The notes under the pieces were generated by a model, which was given only the letters and a program-made list of their open reading frames with translations, did no database searches and was not told the DNA's origin. Of a stretch of DNA of 26,057 nt, positions 1-8,428 are shown in pieces. Both the position numbers and the translations under genes were made by a program. This stretch comes from Ruminococcaceae bacterium UBA1036 (GTDB lineage Bacteria; Bacillota; Clostridia; Oscillospirales; Acutalibacteraceae), in the NCBI GenBank assembly GCA_002316805.1, contig DCEF01000020.1, positions 111,581 through 137,637 on the forward strand, given 5' to 3'. Each line of letters starts with the position of its first letter. The stretch's first letter is position 1.

Positions 1-186
1 CTTGCTGCTAACTATCTCGCTGCTAACTGACTTGCTGCTGGGCTTGCTGCCTGGTATAACGCCATCTGTTTCACCCTTCGCGCTTATTACAGCAATATGT
101 GGAGCAAAACTTGAGATGGAAAAAGCCGCCGTACAGAAAAAAATCGCCAGCAAAGCCGCTATGTATTTTATGGCCTTTTTACTCAT
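1..186 (-). CDS. Secreted protein with Ser/Lys-rich linker, N-terminal part only
   Basis: The first 62 codons of a minus-strand gene that runs off the left edge. The product begins MSKKAIKYIA, has a hydrophobic core over about residues 8-27 and a plausible signal peptidase I site after Ser-Phe-Ala (residues 26-28). From about residue 46 the sequence becomes a Ser/Lys/Val-rich stretch containing SSKSVSS, like the flexible linkers of Gram-positive wall or extracellular proteins. The ATG at 186 follows a GAGAGG ribosome binding site at about 9 nt. The DNA of the linker contains GTTAGCAGC twice, so it may be a growing repeat. The opposite strand is also open here from a TTG, but that reading has no ribosome binding site and a repetitive Leu-rich start. 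The function is unknown because the mature domain lies outside the window; export is inferred from the signal peptide. Confidence 0.8.
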   Translation of the reverse strand, partial: MSKKAIKYIAALLAIFFCTAAFSISSFAPHIAVISAKGETDGVIPGSKPSSKSVSSEIVSSK

Positions 187-369
187 ATTTACATGCCTCT
201 CAAATATTTCATAATTTATATAAATATCATATCATATAAAATTAAAAAAATACAGATGCAGGTAACACCTTTTCACACATACAGAAGCATCTCCACCCAA
301 ATTTTTTTGGTTATGATACAATAGAAGAAGGATAAATTTTTACACTCAGTAACAGCCTGAAAGGAAAAT

Positions 370-913
370 ATGGCAGAAGCTTTTGAAACAGAGCGGCTCA
401 TCATACGCCTCTGGACAGGAGACGACCTTGAAGACTTTCACGAATACTGCAAAAATCCAAACGTCGAGCCAAATGTCGGATGGAAGCCTCACAAAACGAT
501 GGAAGAAAGCCGTAAAATCCTCAGAAGTTTTGTCAATAGCAGTGAAGAATACGCCATTGTCCTCAAAAAAAGCTGCAAGGCGATTGGGTCACTTGGGCTT
601 AAAAGCGACCACATTCCACATTGCTGGTTTGGAAAATGGCGGGAATTAGGCTTTATATTTTCGCAAAATTACTGGGGGCGCGGGCTGATGCCTGAAGCCG
701 TGCTCGGTGCCATTCGGTTCGCATTTGATAAAATCAGCCTTGCTATCTTTCCGCAGCACATTTTCCATTTAATTTACGCTCAAAACGTGTACTTGAAAAA
801 TGCGGTTTCCGGTATGGAATAAAGGTTCCTACACGAACTACAATGGTGAAAAGCTTGACAAAATATGCTACATCATGACGTGTGAGGACTACTTTCACTC
901 TGTGCGGCTATAA
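370..913 (+). pseudogene. GNAT-family N-acetyltransferase (RimJ/RimL-like), broken by two frameshifts
   Basis: The intact first part (ATG at 370, AAGGA ribosome binding site) reads as a RimJ/RimL-type acetyltransferase: ETERLIIRLW near the N-terminus and YWGRGLMPEAV at the acetyl-CoA binding region. After about position 745 this frame loses family resemblance and stops at 822. Homology resumes in another frame with HFPFNLRSKRVLEKCGF (about 757-810). It shifts again near 830 to NYNGEKLDKICYIMTCEDYF, which ends at 913. Together the three pieces rebuild a family-like protein of about 180 residues, so the 150-residue reading is a truncated product. The restored 3' end overlaps convergent dusB by about 41 bp. 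Two nearby frameshifts suggest a decaying gene; sequencing errors are the alternative. Confidence 0.8.
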
Positions 914-1859
914 CGTCTTTTACAAGCCCGTCAAGCTGCGCCAGTGTTTCAAGAAAGCCTGCCCGCTTTCTGAACTGGGCGGCGCCGCGCAGGCTTTTAA
1001 GGTACCATGCCACATGTTTGCGCGCCTCGCGCATGGCTCGGCTTTCGCCCTTGTAACGGCACATAAGGCTTATGTGGCGCACCATTACTTTCATGCGGCC
1101 TTGCACATCCGGCTGGGCGAACTTTCCAGTGCCGTCAACATATGAGTTTATTTCGCTGAATATCCATGGGTTCCCGAGGGCGGCGCGCCCGACCATCACC
1201 GCATCACAACCTGTTTCCTCAAGCATAAGTGCTGCAGACTTTCCGTCTGTCACATCGCCATTGCCGATAACGGGTATATTTACAGCCTGCTTCACTTTCC
1301 TTATAATGCCCCAGTCAGCGCCGGGGCCATACATTTGTGCGCGCGTCCTCGCATGCACTGCAACGGCAGCAGCGCCGGCACGCTCGCAAATTTCTGCTAC
1401 TTCCGGCGCATTTACAGAATTTTCATTCCAGCCGGCACGCATTTTTACTGTGACCGGCACTTTGACTGCCCTTACGACTGCCGAAACAATCTCACCACAG
1501 AGCTGCGGATTTTTCATGAGTGCGCTTCCTGCACCGGAGCCTGTGATTTTCGGCGCCGGACAGCCCATGTTGATGTCTATGGCGTCGGGCGCAAAGGCCA
1601 TCGCTTTTGCAGCGGCGTCTGCCATAACAGGCGGCTCATAGCCGAAAATCTGGATTGCTGCAGGCCTGGCGGTATCTCCAAGCTCCATAAGCCCGCGCGT
1701 TTTTTTATCGCCAAACTCCAGCGCTTTTGCACTCACCATTTCACTTACCGTGTAAGCAGCCCCAAAGCTGGAGCAAATCTCACGGAATGCCCTGTCGCCC
1801 ACGCCTGCCATCGGTGCAAGGATGGCACATCCTTTTAAAGTAATATTTCCAATCTTCAG
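873..1859 (-). CDS. dusB: tRNA-dihydrouridine synthase, DusB type
   Basis: FMN- and NADPH-dependent enzyme that reduces specific uridines in tRNA to dihydrouridine in the cytoplasm. The TIM-barrel signatures are clear: APMAGVGDRAFRE at the start of the barrel, INMGCPAPK with the catalytic Cys, VTVKMRAGW, VHARTRAQMY, IPVIGNGDV and VMVGRAALGNPW. The first ATG is at 1811, but the frame stays open upstream and encodes KIGNITLKGCAILAP, the expected first strand with the conserved AP before MAG. The family usually begins MKIGN, which places the start at the CTG at 1859, with AAAGG about 12 nt upstream; no ATG, GTG or TTG is in frame there. I use 1859, giving about 328 residues, close to family size. 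The 3' end overlaps the convergent acetyltransferase remnant. Confidence 0.88.
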   Translation of the reverse strand: MKIGNITLKGCAILAPMAGVGDRAFREICSSFGAAYTVSEMVSAKALEFGDKKTRGLMELGDTARPAAIQIFGYEPPVMADAAAKAMAFAPDAIDINMGCPAPKITGSGAGSALMKNPQLCGEIVSAVVRAVKVPVTVKMRAGWNENSVNAPEVAEICERAGAAAVAVHARTRAQMYGPGADWGIIRKVKQAVNIPVIGNGDVTDGKSAALMLEETGCDAVMVGRAALGNPWIFSEINSYVDGTGKFAQPDVQGRMKVMVRHISLMCRYKGESRAMREARKHVAWYLKSLRGAAQFRKRAGFLETLAQLDGLVKDVIAAQSESSPHTS

Positions 1860-2026
1860 AACAGACTTCTGCCTTTCTTTTTACTACTTATATAAATGAT
1901 TATTTTCCATTGTACCCCAATGGCAGCAGGCATACCATTCTATTTACTGCCGCCACTTAGTATACCACTTATTTTTTTGCGGGGAAAGTGCTATAATAAA
2001 TTTATTATACTGAATGGGGGCAGACC

Positions 2027-4600
2027 ATGAAACTACTGGTACTGGACGGCAACAGCATCATTAACCGCGCGTTTTATGGAATTCATCTTCTTACTACGAA
2101 AGAAGGCACTTACACAAACGGGATCTACGGTTTTCTGAGGATTTTTCACAAGCTTCTCACCGAGTCAGAGCCTGATGCCGTTGCCATTGCATTCGATATG
2201 CGCGCCCCTACGTTCCGCCATAAAGAATATGCGGGCTATAAAGCGAACCGAAAAGGTATGCCGCCTGAGCTTGCGCAGCAGATGGCACCGCTTAAAGAGC
2301 TGCTCACGCTGTTCGGCTACCGCATTGTAGAATGCGAAGGTTTTGAAGCTGACGACATACTCGGTACGCTTGCGGCAGCCTGCGAAAATGGAAACTGGGA
2401 ATGCGTGCTCGCTACCGGCGACCGCGACAGCCTCCAGCTTGTAAGCCCTCATGTTACAGTCCGCCTTGCCTCAACTAAAATGGGACAGCCTCAGGTCACA
2501 CTTTACGACGAGGCGGAAATCATGAAATCCTATGGCGTATCGCCAAAAGAAATGATAGAGATAAAGGCCATTCAGGGCGACGCCTCCGACTGTATCCCCG
2601 GCGTAGCGGGGATTGGCCCGAAAGGTGCCGGCCAACTTATAAAGGCCTACCACAGCATTGACTACATCTACGGGCATCTCGGCTCGCTCGAAATTCGCGA
2701 CAGCATGCGCAAAAAGCTTGAAGCTGGAAAAGAAAGCGCCTATCTAAGCCGCAAACTCGGCACAATACGCACCGATGCGCCCATAGACACAAATTTAAAT
2801 GACTATATCCCATCAAAGCGTGACTCAGCTGGAGCCGCGCGCCTTATGGCAAAGTTTGAATTTTTCAAGCTTATCGAGGAATGGGGGCTTAACGCACCTG
2901 AAAAGGTGGCCGAACCAGAGGGCGGCAAAACCCAGAGCATTGCTGTGGCCGAAAATACCGACAGCGCCGGGCTGCTTAAAAAGCTGGAAGCGTCGGGGCG
3001 CGCTGATTTTACAGCGGAAGTCAGCGGCGGGACTGTCGTTTCCATGCTTGTAAACTCAGGCGGCTGCCTGTATCCCGTAAATGACGGCGAAACTATAAAC
3101 GCAATACTTTCCGATAAATCGATACGTAAAAACACGCACAACATAAAACCGCTCTATGCTGCCCTTGACACACATGGCAAGACGATCAACGGCCCGGTAT
3201 TCGACACAATGCTTGCCGGATATCTGCTGAACCCATCTGCTTCCGGCTATGGCCCGATGCGGCTTGCACAGGAATACGGAGCCCCCCTGCCGCCGGACAG
3301 CATTCCAGAAAAGGCAAAAGCCGCCGCTGTGCTTCCTGCGCTGACAGATGCCCTGGAAAAGAAAATTTCGGAAAACGGCCAGTCCTCCCTCCTCAACGAT
3401 ATTGAGCTTCCGCTCGCCCGTGTGCTCGCACGTATGGAAAATATTGGTTTTGCCGTAAATGCCGAAGGCATAGGGGAATTTGGGAAAGCCCTCGATTTAA
3501 AAATTGGTGAAATCCAGCAGCAGATTTATGACAGCGTAGGCTGTGAATTCAACATCAATTCGCCAAAGCAACTCGGCGAAGCGCTGTTTGATAAACTCGG
3601 CCTGCCGCACGGCAAAAAGACAAAAACCGGCTGGTCGACAAGCGCCGCCACGCTGGAAAAGCTGCGCTATGAAAGCCCAGCCGTTGAAAAAGTGCTTGTT
3701 TACCGCACCCTTACAAAGCTTAAATCAACATACTGCGACGGCCTCTTAAAAGTAATAGCGCCTGATGGGCGCATACATTCCAGTTTTAATCAGACCGAAA
3801 CACGCACGGGGCGCATAAGCTCCACAGAACCCAACCTGCAAAATATCCCCGTGCGCACAGACCTTGGGCGTGAAATGCGGCGCTTTTTCGTCGCCCGCCC
3901 GGGCTGCACCCTCGTTGATGCGGACTACTCGCAGATTGAGCTGCGCGTCCTCGCGCACATTGCAAACGATGAAAACATGATCCAGGCTTTCCGCAGCAAC
4001 GACGACATACATCGCCGCACGGCGGCACAGGTCTTCCACATGCCTGAGCAAATGGTAACATCGCTCATGCGCAGCCGTGCAAAAGCCGTCAACTTCGGCA
4101 TAGTCTACGGCATAGGCGCCTTTTCGCTGTCGCAGAAAATCCATGTTTCAGTGCGGGAAGCAAAGCAGTATATTTCCGATTACCTCACCCACTTTTCCGG
4201 TGTGGACGCGTACATGAAGCGCGTTGTCGAGGAAGCAAAAGAAAAAGGCTACGTTGAAACGATGTTTGGGCGCAGGCGCTACCTCCCTGAGCTTGTAAGC
4301 TCCAACCACAACCTGCGTGCTTTCGGTGAGCGCGTCGCACGCAACATGCCTATACAGGGAACGGCTGCCGACATCATCAAGATAGCCATGGTACGCGTTG
4401 AAAAGCGCCTTGCACAGGAGAATATGAAGTCCCGCCTTATCCTTCAGGTACATGACGAGCTTATAGTCGAGTCACCGGAAGACGAAGCTGAAAAGGCCGC
4501 CGCCCTGCTTAAAGACGAGATGCAAAATGCCGTTTCGCTTTCAGTCCCGCTCACAGTCGACGCTAAAATCGGTAAAAACTGGTATGAGGCAAAAGCATGA
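2027..4600 (+). CDS. polA: DNA polymerase I
   Basis: Replication and repair polymerase that removes RNA primers and fills gaps; 857 residues is typical. The N-terminal 5' nuclease domain (about 1-290) has the metal-binding acidic residues DGNSIINRAF (D7), EADD (D109, D110), GDRD (D132, D134) and GDASDCIPG (D185, D188). The middle domain (about 310-480) has the exonuclease fold but not its DxE metal motif (the matching segment reads ADFTAEVSGG), so proofreading is probably absent, as in Bacillus-type PolA. The polymerase domain has motif A DYSQIELR (D633), motif B RAKAVNFGIVYG with F690, and motif C HDE (809-811). A TATAAT lies about 30 nt upstream at 1992-1997 without a clear -35. The last codons overlap rlmA by 4 bp. 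Confidence 0.97.
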   Translation: MKLLVLDGNSIINRAFYGIHLLTTKEGTYTNGIYGFLRIFHKLLTESEPDAVAIAFDMRAPTFRHKEYAGYKANRKGMPPELAQQMAPLKELLTLFGYRIVECEGFEADDILGTLAAACENGNWECVLATGDRDSLQLVSPHVTVRLASTKMGQPQVTLYDEAEIMKSYGVSPKEMIEIKAIQGDASDCIPGVAGIGPKGAGQLIKAYHSIDYIYGHLGSLEIRDSMRKKLEAGKESAYLSRKLGTIRTDAPIDTNLNDYIPSKRDSAGAARLMAKFEFFKLIEEWGLNAPEKVAEPEGGKTQSIAVAENTDSAGLLKKLEASGRADFTAEVSGGTVVSMLVNSGGCLYPVNDGETINAILSDKSIRKNTHNIKPLYAALDTHGKTINGPVFDTMLAGYLLNPSASGYGPMRLAQEYGAPLPPDSIPEKAKAAAVLPALTDALEKKISENGQSSLLNDIELPLARVLARMENIGFAVNAEGIGEFGKALDLKIGEIQQQIYDSVGCEFNINSPKQLGEALFDKLGLPHGKKTKTGWSTSAATLEKLRYESPAVEKVLVYRTLTKLKSTYCDGLLKVIAPDGRIHSSFNQTETRTGRISSTEPNLQNIPVRTDLGREMRRFFVARPGCTLVDADYSQIELRVLAHIANDENMIQAFRSNDDIHRRTAAQVFHMPEQMVTSLMRSRAKAVNFGIVYGIGAFSLSQKIHVSVREAKQYISDYLTHFSGVDAYMKRVVEEAKEKGYVETMFGRRRYLPELVSSNHNLRAFGERVARNMPIQGTAADIIKIAMVRVEKRLAQENMKSRLILQVHDELIVESPEDEAEKAAALLKDEMQNAVSLSVPLTVDAKIGKNWYEAKA

Positions 4601-5448
4601 GCATTTTCGTCTGCCCCGTCTGCGGTGTCCCGCTCCATAAATGTGAAAAAGAATATATATGCACAAACGGCCACAACTATGACATTGCAAAAGAAGGCTA
4701 CATTTACCTGCTCCCGCCAAACAGGAAGCACTCCCGCATGCCTGGCGACGACAAATATATGGTGGCTTCGCGCAGGCGTTTCCTCGAAAGCGGCAGCTAC
4801 AGCATATTCAGCGATGCGCTTAACAGGCTCATCCTCAAGTATCTGCCTAAAAAACGTCCCGTGATTCTCGATGCCGGATGCGGCGAAGGGTACTATACCG
4901 GAAGAATTGCCGCAGCGGTTAAGCCAGAACGCCCCGAAACCGAAATTTACGGTTTTGACATCTCAAAGCCAGCAGTAAAGGCCGCGGCCAAAAAATACAA
5001 AAGCATTTCATTTGCCGTCGGCAGTATGTTTGGCATACCCGTCCGCAGCGCTTCGGCCGACATTGTAAGCGACATATTTGCGCCAATCGTCCCAAACGAG
5101 CTCCAGCGTGTCACAAAGCCCGGCGGAGTGATAATTCTCGCCGTTCCGGGCGTGCGCCACCTTTTGGGGCTGAAAGAGATACTCTATGACCACCCGTATG
5201 AAAACGAATACCGTGAAACTGAATATGACGGGTTCACCTTCCTCGAGCGTGTTCCCGTGCGCGGCCGGATACACACGGAAAATCAGAAAACCATGCAGGA
5301 CCTGTTCGCTATGACGCCTTACTGGTGGAAAACGCCTAAGGAAGGGTGCGAGCGCTTGAAACAGACAAAAGTCCTTGATACGGAAATTGAATTTGATTTT
5401 CTGGTCTACCGGCACAAAACAGCACCGCCTGAATCCGGCGGTTCATAA
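4597..5448 (+). CDS. rlmA: 23S rRNA guanine-N1 methyltransferase, RlmA family
   Basis: SAM-dependent enzyme that methylates N1 of a guanine in the helix 35 region of 23S rRNA (G745 or G748 in characterised members). The N-terminal zinc-binding module has C6, C9, C22 and H26 (CPVCG ... ICTNGH), followed by the family signature GYIYLLP. The Rossmann fold begins with ILDAGCGEGYY (about 90-100), and GFDISKPAV is the second SAM-contacting strand. The length, 283 residues, is normal. Its ATG overlaps the polA stop (ATGA), so translation is coupled. The sequence does not tell me whether the target is G745 (RlmAI) or G748 (RlmAII, the Gram-positive form, linked to macrolide susceptibility); the Gram-positive context favours G748. 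Confidence 0.85.
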   Translation: MSIFVCPVCGVPLHKCEKEYICTNGHNYDIAKEGYIYLLPPNRKHSRMPGDDKYMVASRRRFLESGSYSIFSDALNRLILKYLPKKRPVILDAGCGEGYYTGRIAAAVKPERPETEIYGFDISKPAVKAAAKKYKSISFAVGSMFGIPVRSASADIVSDIFAPIVPNELQRVTKPGGVIILAVPGVRHLLGLKEILYDHPYENEYRETEYDGFTFLERVPVRGRIHTENQKTMQDLFAMTPYWWKTPKEGCERLKQTKVLDTEIEFDFLVYRHKTAPPESGGS

Positions 5449-5475
5449 AAAGATCATACAGTGGAGGCAAGAATT

Positions 5476-6636
5476 ATGAGCGAGCGTAAATCATCTGCAC
5501 TGGCGGCACATCTTGTTTTCATCGCTGCCGTAACTGTGGCAGCATTTTTTGTACGTTTCTATTTTTTCCCATACGCATCGGCAGATTACTATCAGTTCCT
5601 TCACGGCTGGTTCACGGAGCTTAAGGCATGCGGCGGCTTTGCTGCCATAGGCCGCAACATAGGCGACTATATGCCGCCGTATTTTTACCTGTTGGCTCTG
5701 CTTACATATATACCTGCACCGGACATTGTGCTTATAAAGATGCTGTCTTTCGCCGGTGACATCATCATGGCCTGCTTTGCCATGCGCATAGTGCAGCGCA
5801 AAGGCAAAAAGTTTCAGGGCGAACTCGCATATGCCATCGTCCTTTTCCTGCCGAGCGTTGTTCTGAATTCCGCCGTATGGGGGCAGTGCGATTCTATCTA
5901 CACGGCTGCACTGCTCGCCTGCGTGTATTATATTATGGAAGACAGGCAGTACGCAGCCATAACGGCTTTTTCCATTGCGTTCGTCTTTAAGCTGCAGACT
6001 GTTTTCCTTGCGCCGTTTATTTTGCTGATGCTCTTAAAGCATAAAATCCAATGGAGGAGTATCCTTGTGTTTCCTGTTGTCTATGTAGTCTCAATACTCC
6101 CCGCTGCACTGATGGGGAGGAATTTTGGTGAACTTATGACAGTCTACTTCCGGCAGGCACACGAATATACCGATATATGCATGAACCTCCCTAACCTTGC
6201 GGCATGGTTTCCAGAGCAGATGTCCCAAACTGCCGGCACTGTTTTTGCACTTTGCGGCATACTGCTTTCGCTCGCAGCAGTCCTGCTGTTACGCAGGCTG
6301 AATTTTCAACTTACAGACAGCTCTATAGCCGCGCTTGCCCTGTTCTCTGTGATTTTTGTGCCGTATTTCCTGCCGCATATGCACGAACGTTACTTCTATC
6401 CCGCAGATATCTTATCTGTCATATTCGCCTTTTATTTCCCTGCTAAGTTTTACGTGCCAATTATAACCGTATTTAGCTCAACCGTCGTTGTATGCGGGTT
6501 CCTGTTCAGCATGAATCTTGTAAATCTCAAACTGCTTTCAATCATGATGCTGTTCTGCCTCATACTCGTCGGCGCAAGCATTGTGGCACTCGCACGCAGG
6601 CAAAAGGAAAATACAGAAGTGCAGCCCAATGACTGA
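5476..6636 (+). CDS. Polytopic membrane glycosyltransferase, GT-C fold (Gpi18-like)
   Basis: Integral membrane protein of 386 residues with roughly nine to ten hydrophobic segments from residue 8 onwards. The loop after the first segment carries ADYYQFLHGW and later DYMPPYFYLL. The motifs WGQCDSIY and FLPHMHERYFYP match bacterial Gpi18-like or DUF2029-type mannosyltransferases, which use polyprenyl-phosphate sugars at the outer face of the membrane. The sugar and acceptor cannot be deduced. I chose the ATG at 5476 because GGAGG lies 9 nt upstream; the GTG at 5461 would overlap that ribosome binding site. It lies 27 bp after rlmA and overlaps rimI by 8 bp, so it is probably co-transcribed, but I see no functional link to RNA modification. 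Confidence 0.75.
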   Translation: MSERKSSALAAHLVFIAAVTVAAFFVRFYFFPYASADYYQFLHGWFTELKACGGFAAIGRNIGDYMPPYFYLLALLTYIPAPDIVLIKMLSFAGDIIMACFAMRIVQRKGKKFQGELAYAIVLFLPSVVLNSAVWGQCDSIYTAALLACVYYIMEDRQYAAITAFSIAFVFKLQTVFLAPFILLMLLKHKIQWRSILVFPVVYVVSILPAALMGRNFGELMTVYFRQAHEYTDICMNLPNLAAWFPEQMSQTAGTVFALCGILLSLAAVLLLRRLNFQLTDSSIAALALFSVIFVPYFLPHMHERYFYPADILSVIFAFYFPAKFYVPIITVFSSTVVVCGFLFSMNLVNLKLLSIMMLFCLILVGASIVALARRQKENTEVQPND

Positions 6637-7099
6637 CGGGCTCAGCATCGTACCTATGGCCGGGCATCATCTTAACACACTTGCAGAGCTTGAAAAAATA
6701 TGCTTTTCAGTGCCGTGGTCCCGCGCCGCCCTTGCCGCCGAGCTCGGGAAAGAGACTTCATTTTTCGCAGTTGCCGAGTTCTGCGGCACTATTGCCGGCT
6801 ATGCGGGCATGAGCTGTGTCATGGATGAATGCTATATAAACAATATCGCTGTATTTCCGCAGTTCCGCCGAATGGGGATAGGGCGCGCGCTGGTGCTCCA
6901 CCTGATTGGTGAGGCTGAACACCGCAGCGCATCTTTTATAACACTTGAAGTAAGGGCTTCAAACAGCATTGCCATCGCCCTTTACAAAAGCCTTGGCTTT
7001 CAGGAAGAGGGCAGGCGCCGCGGCTACTATAGCCTCCCGCAGGAAGATGCCCTCATATTTACTCTGCGTTTCAGCAAAGGATGCACGCCTGTGCCATAG
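6629..7099 (+). CDS. rimI: Ribosomal protein S18-alanine N-acetyltransferase RimI
   Basis: GNAT enzyme that transfers acetyl from acetyl-CoA to the N-terminal alanine of ribosomal protein S18. The 156-residue product has the acetyl-CoA pyrophosphate-binding motif FRRMGIGRAL (about 79-88), YINNIAVFP before it, and the RimI-like C-terminus LEVRASNSIAIALYKSLGF followed by RRGYYSLPQEDALIF. The frame is open back to 6581, but the extra residues lie inside the upstream gene and do not look like RimI; the ATG at 6629 gives the usual length. No strong ribosome binding site precedes it. The 8-bp overlap with the upstream gene suggests translational coupling. It sits beside tsaD as in many Bacillota, although tsaB and tsaE are not in the window. 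Confidence 0.88.
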   Translation: MTDGLSIVPMAGHHLNTLAELEKICFSVPWSRAALAAELGKETSFFAVAEFCGTIAGYAGMSCVMDECYINNIAVFPQFRRMGIGRALVLHLIGEAEHRSASFITLEVRASNSIAIALYKSLGFQEEGRRRGYYSLPQEDALIFTLRFSKGCTPVP

Positions 7100-7154
7100 C
7101 ATATCTCCGGAAAGCACATACAGCAAAATTTATAATTTTTAAGGGGAAGCCATA

Positions 7155-8165
7155 ATGAAAATACTTGGGATAGAAAGTTCCTGCGACGAAACGGCCGCCG
7201 GAGTCGTCGAAAACGGCCGCACCGTCCTTTCCAATATAGTTGCATCACAAGTAGACGAGCACAAGCTGTACGGCGGCGTGGTGCCTGAAATCGCCTCGCG
7301 CCGCCACTGCGAAGCCATAGTCGGCGTAGTGCAGGAAGCGCTCGACGCCGCCGGCACAAGCCTTGCCGGCATAGATGCCATAGCTGTGACTTATGCGCCT
7401 GGCCTTATAGGCGCCTTGCTCGTTGGCGTAAACTTTGCAAAAGGCCTCTCGCTTTCAAGCGGCAAGCCGCTTGTGCCAGTACACCACCTGCGCTCACACA
7501 TCGCGGCAAATTACATTGCGTTCCCCGATCTGGAACCGCCTTTCCTCTGCCTTGTTGTTTCAGGGGGCCATACACACATAGTTGAAGTAAACGGCTACAC
7601 AAAGCTGCGCGTCCTCGGCCGCACGCGCGACGACGCTGCCGGCGAGGCTTTCGACAAGGCCGCGCGCGCTATGGGCATCCCCTACCCCGGCGGTGTTGAG
7701 CTTGATAAAATTGCGGAAAAAGGCAATGAAAAAGCCTACCGTCTGCCGCGCCCATCTGTAGACGGCGCACCGTATGATTTCAGCTTTTCGGGCCTTAAAA
7801 CGAGCATCATAAACCTTATCCACAACGCCAGGCAGCGCGGTGAGGAGTTAAACATACCCGACCTTGCCGCCTCGTACCGCAAAGCTGTTGTCGACTGCCT
7901 CACAAGGAACTTTTTTGCGGCGGCGGAAGCGACCGGTGCAAAAAAGCTCGCCATTGCCGGAGGCGTTTCGGCTAATGTCCTGCTGCGCCGCACAATGGAG
8001 AGTGAATGCCGCAGGCGCCGCCTGAAGTTCTACCGCCCGCAGCTCTGCTACTGTGGCGACAATGGAGCTATGGTGGGCGCACAAGGGTATTATGAATTTC
8101 TTGCAGGCCACACAGCAGGGCCTGACCTTAATGCCTGCGCCGAAATTCCGGTCGACGCCGGCTGA
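7155..8165 (+). CDS. tsaD: tRNA threonylcarbamoyladenosine synthase subunit TsaD
   Basis: Catalytic subunit that moves the threonylcarbamoyl group from threonylcarbamoyl-AMP to A37 of ANN-decoding tRNAs, acting with TsaB and TsaE in bacteria. The 336 residues cover the whole ASKHA fold: GIESSCDETAA at the start, YAPGLIGALLVG, the metal-binding HHLRSH (H111 and H115), VVSGGHTH, EAFDKAARAMG, DFSFSGLKTS, AGGVSANVLLR and CGDNGAMVG with metal ligand D302. The residue inside the HxxxH motif usually acidic (HHxEGH or HHxEAH) is Arg here, a minor variant that leaves both ligands in place. AAGGGG lies 9 nt before the ATG. It is probably the last gene of the run starting at polA; no clear terminator follows. 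Confidence 0.97.
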   Translation: MKILGIESSCDETAAGVVENGRTVLSNIVASQVDEHKLYGGVVPEIASRRHCEAIVGVVQEALDAAGTSLAGIDAIAVTYAPGLIGALLVGVNFAKGLSLSSGKPLVPVHHLRSHIAANYIAFPDLEPPFLCLVVSGGHTHIVEVNGYTKLRVLGRTRDDAAGEAFDKAARAMGIPYPGGVELDKIAEKGNEKAYRLPRPSVDGAPYDFSFSGLKTSIINLIHNARQRGEELNIPDLAASYRKAVVDCLTRNFFAAAEATGAKKLAIAGGVSANVLLRRTMESECRRRRLKFYRPQLCYCGDNGAMVGAQGYYEFLAGHTAGPDLNACAEIPVDAG

Positions 8166-8364
8166 GTGCTGGCAATTAAAAATCAATGTATTTTACGTTT
8201 TTTGCATAACCGCTTTATATCATATTCATAATATGGATAATGGAAGCTTTTTTAAGCACTGAAAAAAAATTAGTTTTCAGCTCGGTATAAAAATTTGCTA
8301 AAAGTTTAACGATTTCATGCTTTTATCATTGAATTCAACAAAAGAATGATGTATATTTGTTAGT

Positions 8365-8391
8365 GTATCAGGATACTTAACAATATATAAT
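8365..8391 (+). promoter_or_regulatory. Candidate pckG promoter with an inverted repeat over the -35 position
   Basis: A TATAAT at 8386-8391 lies 37 bp upstream of the pckG start codon. No TTGACA-like box sits 16-18 nt before it. That position is instead covered by the inverted repeat GTATC-AG-GATAC (8365-8376). The rest of the 263-bp gap after tsaD is AT-rich, with one weak hairpin (CTGAAAA ... TTTTCAG, 8259-8280) and a small GGTC-TCG-GACC hairpin (8405-8415) just before the ribosome binding site. Confidence 0.35.
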
Positions 8392-8428
8392 CTAAATTTC
8401 AACTGGTCTCGGACCGAAAGGAGAAATT

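Noticed and set aside
2..214. Plus-strand frame of 70 codons starting at TTG with a Leu-rich start
   Set aside because: It is the antisense of a clear signal peptide and Ser linker on the minus strand, and it has no ribosome binding site.
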